The position numbers and the translations under genes were made by a program. Under the pieces are notes generated by a model. The model did no database searches. It had not been told where the DNA came from and worked only from the letters and a program-made list of their open reading frames with translations. From positions 308,222 to 372,221 of the forward strand of contig MCFL01000026.1 in the NCBI GenBank assembly GCA_002102555.1: a stretch of DNA of 64,000 nt, given 5' to 3'. This stretch comes from Catenaria anguillulae PL171 (lineage: Eukaryota > Blastocladiomycota > Blastocladiomycetes > Blastocladiales > Catenariaceae). Positions 60,551-64,000 of this stretch are shown here, piece by piece; position 1 is the stretch's first letter; every line of letters begins with the position of its first letter.

Positions 60551-63500
60551 AGTAAGTCTCTCAGCGACTCATTTGGTTTCTCTTCTCACTCATGTCCTTC
60601 ACGGCGGCGACTTGTGCTTCTCAACTATGAATACTTCCGAGTAGATGGTTGTCAGCATGAATACTTGAATACCCGTGACAATGCCGATTCAAACCTGGCG
60701 AGCAGGACCGTCCTTCAAGTTCCGTGTCAATATTGCTCGAAACGCTTCGCGACCAGCCATGGGCGCAAAGTCCATTGGGCCACAAGCTAATGGCTCTTGC
60801 GCTCGAGCCACCAACAAGCCAACGCTCTGCAGTAGCACGCCCGCAAGTGTTTCTTCCGCCACGATCCAGCATTCGTCCGCCAGCTTTCCTGATGGCCTCC
60901 ACGAGTCCCGAGCAACTTTGAGCTGTTTCAAATGCCGGACCTGCGCGAATCGGCGACATCTGGGATACTGGTGGCGACGACAGAATGGAAGTCGATGAGA
61001 CAGGCCGGCAGATACTCAAGCGAGGGGAAAAGATTGTTAAACGTTCGCGGTTCCGCTACTATGAAGCAGTGTGCACAGGAATGCTGCGTTTCTCGAGCCT
61101 CCAACAATTGACGTCGACTGATTGTCTTTGCGTTCACAGGGAAGTTTCTTGCCGCCGATTGCCATTCACGATTCCACTCGATCCAGCGACAATCCAGAAA
61201 TCTCCATCCAAAGCCGCCAACCAGACGCGCATATACCCATTTCCGTCCATGTTTTCGTTCGAATTGTCCTCCTATACAACGTCGAGGCACGATTATCTGA
61301 CGCCCAGCCACGACTCAACAATCTCTTCTTGCCACTTTCCTGAACGGCGCGACGAAATTTTGTCGCCAGCAAAAGGCGGGAACTCATGGAATCCGACTTG
61401 CTTACTTGGCGAAAAGCTGTCTTCCACGACGAACATGACGCGAGTACCCTTGTACTACCGAAACTTCATGTCGTGCGTCGAAACGCTCGTTCTCGACCGC
61501 ATCTCGCTACCAAACTTTCGATGGACCCGAAGTGACCTGCGCTCAACGGAAAATGGCTTGAGCGAGTCTTTGGTGAATCAAACTGGCACGCTTGGCGAGG
61601 CTCTCAAATTGCTTCCATTTGGCCACGTGTTATTCCACTGGTTCTCGCCTCGGATAAAAGCGTTGTACGTACTGTTCATTACTGTGTTTGATGCGGATAC
61701 GAATTGACCCTTTGTGCTGTGTTATGCACAGGTATTCAACCGCCGTACACTCTGGCCACTCTACCTCACTTGTGCAATGCACTCTTCGGATGCGCGCGCC
61801 AGCCCAAGTTCAGGTGCATCCATCCTTGTCGGCTACCTGGTCCAACCGCAGAAGAGCATCTTGACGTTTCTGTTATGACCGACGCATCTCATATCAACAA
61901 AACGGTTTTCCATTCGGCCATGCGCCACCTTTTCTTCAATGATCCCGCATTCGTGAATGCCTGTGAACAGTGCGTCATTGCCCTTGCCCTTGTCTGAGCT
62001 CCTCATCCTTCCTCACCTTTGCTTGCGACTGACATATGGTGTACTCCGTTTTGATTATTGCCGTCTTCGTTTAGTGGTACCCCATTGCGTTTCCCCAGCG
62101 GGGAATTCTACATGGCACACCCCCACATCCTCCTCTACATTGCCGACTTGCCTGAGCTCGCTCTCATCAGTCTCACGAAGCAAAACCGCGCGTGTCCCAT
62201 TTGTCCTGCCACAATTGCTTCTTTTGCGGAACGATGCAAGGATCCCGAACCGCGCAGCACAAAGGATATTCAAGCGTTGTACGCCGCCGCCAATTCGGAG
62301 CTCGTTACCAAAACAGGCGTTCAGACCAAAGAGAAAGATGATGGCATACATCTGAGTGTTTGGGTATGTGCATCTTTGCTCCAACTTTCGCGAGGTGCGA
62401 ACAAGCTGACACGTCGGTTTCTTCTAGTCGGGCTTATGGGGTTTACCGAACAACTTCAATATATTCTCGACTTTTGCCGCGGACGAGCTGCACCAACTGC
62501 TAATCGGCGTATTTGGTCGACATCTCTGTGGCGCACTGCAAGCAGAGTTTTCGAAGAAGCCTGGGTTACGCCAGCGACTCTTTCGTCGCCTGCCACGCTG
62601 TTCCAATGTGCACCGCCAGCTCACTTCGGGCGTTATCCATCTCAGACTTTACGCTGTTGACTGGAGCCGAGTGGCACTCGCTTGCCTGTGTACGTCTCTG
62701 TTTTTGAGTTGGCACCGTCATGCTTGACTGACGCTGTGCATCCAGGTGTTTCCGCTTCTCCTTGTCGATTTTTTCGATGGCATTGACTCGGAACTCATCA
62801 ACATGCTTGTCGTCGGCACTTTCACTTCGTTTGCCATTCTCATGCATATTGCCCGTGCACGCGTCATCACGTCGTCCATGCTGGAGGAACTCAATGACGA
62901 GCTTGACAACTTCTTTTTCCTTGTCGCGGAGTTTTTCAATGTCTTTGACGCACCGGTCCCACAAGCATTGGTTCTGCACATGACCAACCATTTTGACCGA
63001 TCCACGACCAAATTTGGCACAACTCACGGCACCACGACGGCCTTGCATGCCGAGCTCATGCACAAGTCATCAGTCAAGGCACCTGCCAAACGCACGAATG
63101 GGCGTGGAAGCCTCGAACTGTCGGCATTCAACCGTGTCATCGCTTATGATGCATTTTGCTCCCAGTTTGCTCATCTCGCCCTCTTCCATCCTGGCCTCGT
63201 CAACCTCCGCAACTGGGGTCCCACAGCACAGGCAATCCTGCGCCACGTTGAAGAAGTGCGTGACGGCGCCCGTGACAATGATCCGCGTTGCCCTTTGGTC
63301 CCACTCGAGTCTGCTGTGCATGTCAAATCAACCAGTCGCATTGACGGTAACGATGCCGCCGAAGAAACAGGCGAGGTGAGCGAGGATGATGAGGCCGACG
63401 AGGCGGATACAGGCGATGGCATAGACGAAAACCGAGCAGATACAGGGGAAAAGGCGAGCGCAAGACCAGCAGTTCCGCCAGCGGGCGAAGTACGTGGCGT

Positions 63501-64000
63501 TGACAAGCATTGTTGGTCGATTTACACCAAGCTACGTGCAAAACGGGGACCAGCGTACCACGCGCTCGAGGACTTGGAGCAGCGATTCGCAGATTTGAAA
63601 GGTTTGAAGAGGCTTTTCGGGGAGTACGTCATGACGTCGATTGAGTACGTTTCCTAGTTTCGTTTGAAGGTGTGCCGTCGCGCTGGCAACATTGCGTGAG
63701 CCTCCGCTAACTTGCATATACCTCCCAACACAGGGGCAAAAAATACGGGTCATTCAATGCAGCCGCAGTCAACGAGGCGCTCAAGTATCGAGTTTACAAT
63801 GTACGCTGCTCACCCTATGCATCTCACGAAGCAATTGCCGATTTGACCTTTCCACATCGCTTTCCCACATATGCAGGTGTCACCTGCAGAAAAACTGGTC
63901 ATTGATCGTTGGAGCAACCTCGCGCAGGCTGTGGTGGAGGAGTCCATATTCGGCCGAGTAACCAAGTTCCACGGGCACGTCCGTCGAGATTTTTGCGTGT
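60548..64000 (+). mobile_element. DNA transposon with Plavaka-like (CACTA-type) transposase, right end beyond window
   Basis: The region encodes one transposase-type protein with features of fungal Plavaka/CACTA-like elements: an N-terminal C2H2 finger (PCQYCSKRFATSHGRKVH), a VIPLVLASDKSVV plus LWPLYLTC block, CPICPATIASF, ADELHQLLIGVFGRHLCGAL and later LVLHMTNHFDRS. The element's ends are not visible; the left limit is approximate and the right lies past 64000. Confidence 0.65.
60700..64000 (+). pseudogene. Plavaka-like transposase gene, 5' half disrupted, 3' half clean
   Basis: The 3' half splices cleanly: exons 62075-62363, 62428-62689, 62746-63644, 63734-63800 and 63877 to the window end, all GT-AG. 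An intron also joins ASDKSV to VFNRRTLWPLYL near 61665-61730. In the 5' half the frame changes near 61620 (between the YYRNFMSCVETLVLDR block and VIPLVLASD) and near 61870 (after YLVQPQKSIL). An acidic Asp/Glu-rich insert (EETGEVSEDDEADEADTGDG) lies near 63360-63430. The family excises and inserts DNA with an RNase H-fold DDE core. This copy is probably inactive, but the clean 3' half suggests recent damage. Confidence 0.6.

Overview
The window looks like nuclear DNA of a zoosporic (flagellated) fungus. Genes are dense and GC-rich and are split by short GT-AG introns, mostly 67-89 bases. Proteins are rich in Ala, Pro and Thr with low-complexity tails. The gene set is opisthokont/fungal: Argonaute, kexin, DUF6604 proteins, EAF6 and a chromovirus. 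A dynein-2 (intraflagellar transport) intermediate chain at 56.0-58.0 kb implies a cilium or flagellum, so Blastocladiomycota or Chytridiomycota is more likely than a terrestrial yeast or mould. The assignment is inference; no rRNA or other marker is present.

Layout. 0.5-4.6 kb: Argonaute with seven exons and an intact slicer tetrad. 6.0-8.8 kb: F-box/LRR-like protein. 10.5-12.0 kb: decayed proteinase K-type subtilisin gene. 12.7-19.2 kb: young Ty3/Gypsy chromovirus with near-identical LTRs and a 5-base target duplication. 19.2-21.0 kb: AP-3 mu. 21.3-24.7 kb: PQ-loop transporter and a diverged tandem copy. 25.7-27.3 kb: secreted tyrosinase. 29.0-30.8 kb: ELP3. 31.1-32.3 kb: membrane SPRY protein. 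33.7-35.1 kb: intact subtilisin paralogue of the broken copy. 37.0-37.8 kb: TMEM242-like protein. 38.2-40.3 kb: kexin-like convertase. 40.3-40.8 kb: inverted fragment of the dynein-2 gene. 41.1-42.0 kb: mitochondrial ribosomal protein bS18m. 42.3-49.5 kb: two tandem DUF6604 genes, the first with a damaged N-terminal half. 49.9-51.8 kb: TRAF7-like RING/WD40 protein. 52.0-52.7 kb: EAF6. 54.3-55.6 kb: ribonucleotide reductase small subunit. 56.0-58.0 kb: dynein-2 intermediate chain. 58.5-60.2 kb: unrecognised, probably decayed gene. 60.5 kb to the window end: DNA transposon with a Plavaka-like (CACTA-type) transposase, cut by the window edge.

The genes do not form one pathway. The common theme is local duplication: subtilisins (one alive, one dying), PQ-loop genes, DUF6604 genes, and a piece of the dynein-2 gene copied about 15 kb away in inverted orientation. 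Housekeeping genes (ELP3, EAF6, RNR2, bS18m, AP-3 mu) are interspersed with secreted hydrolases whose promoters share a TATAAAG box about 150 bases before the ATG. I find no CRISPR array, tRNA or rRNA.
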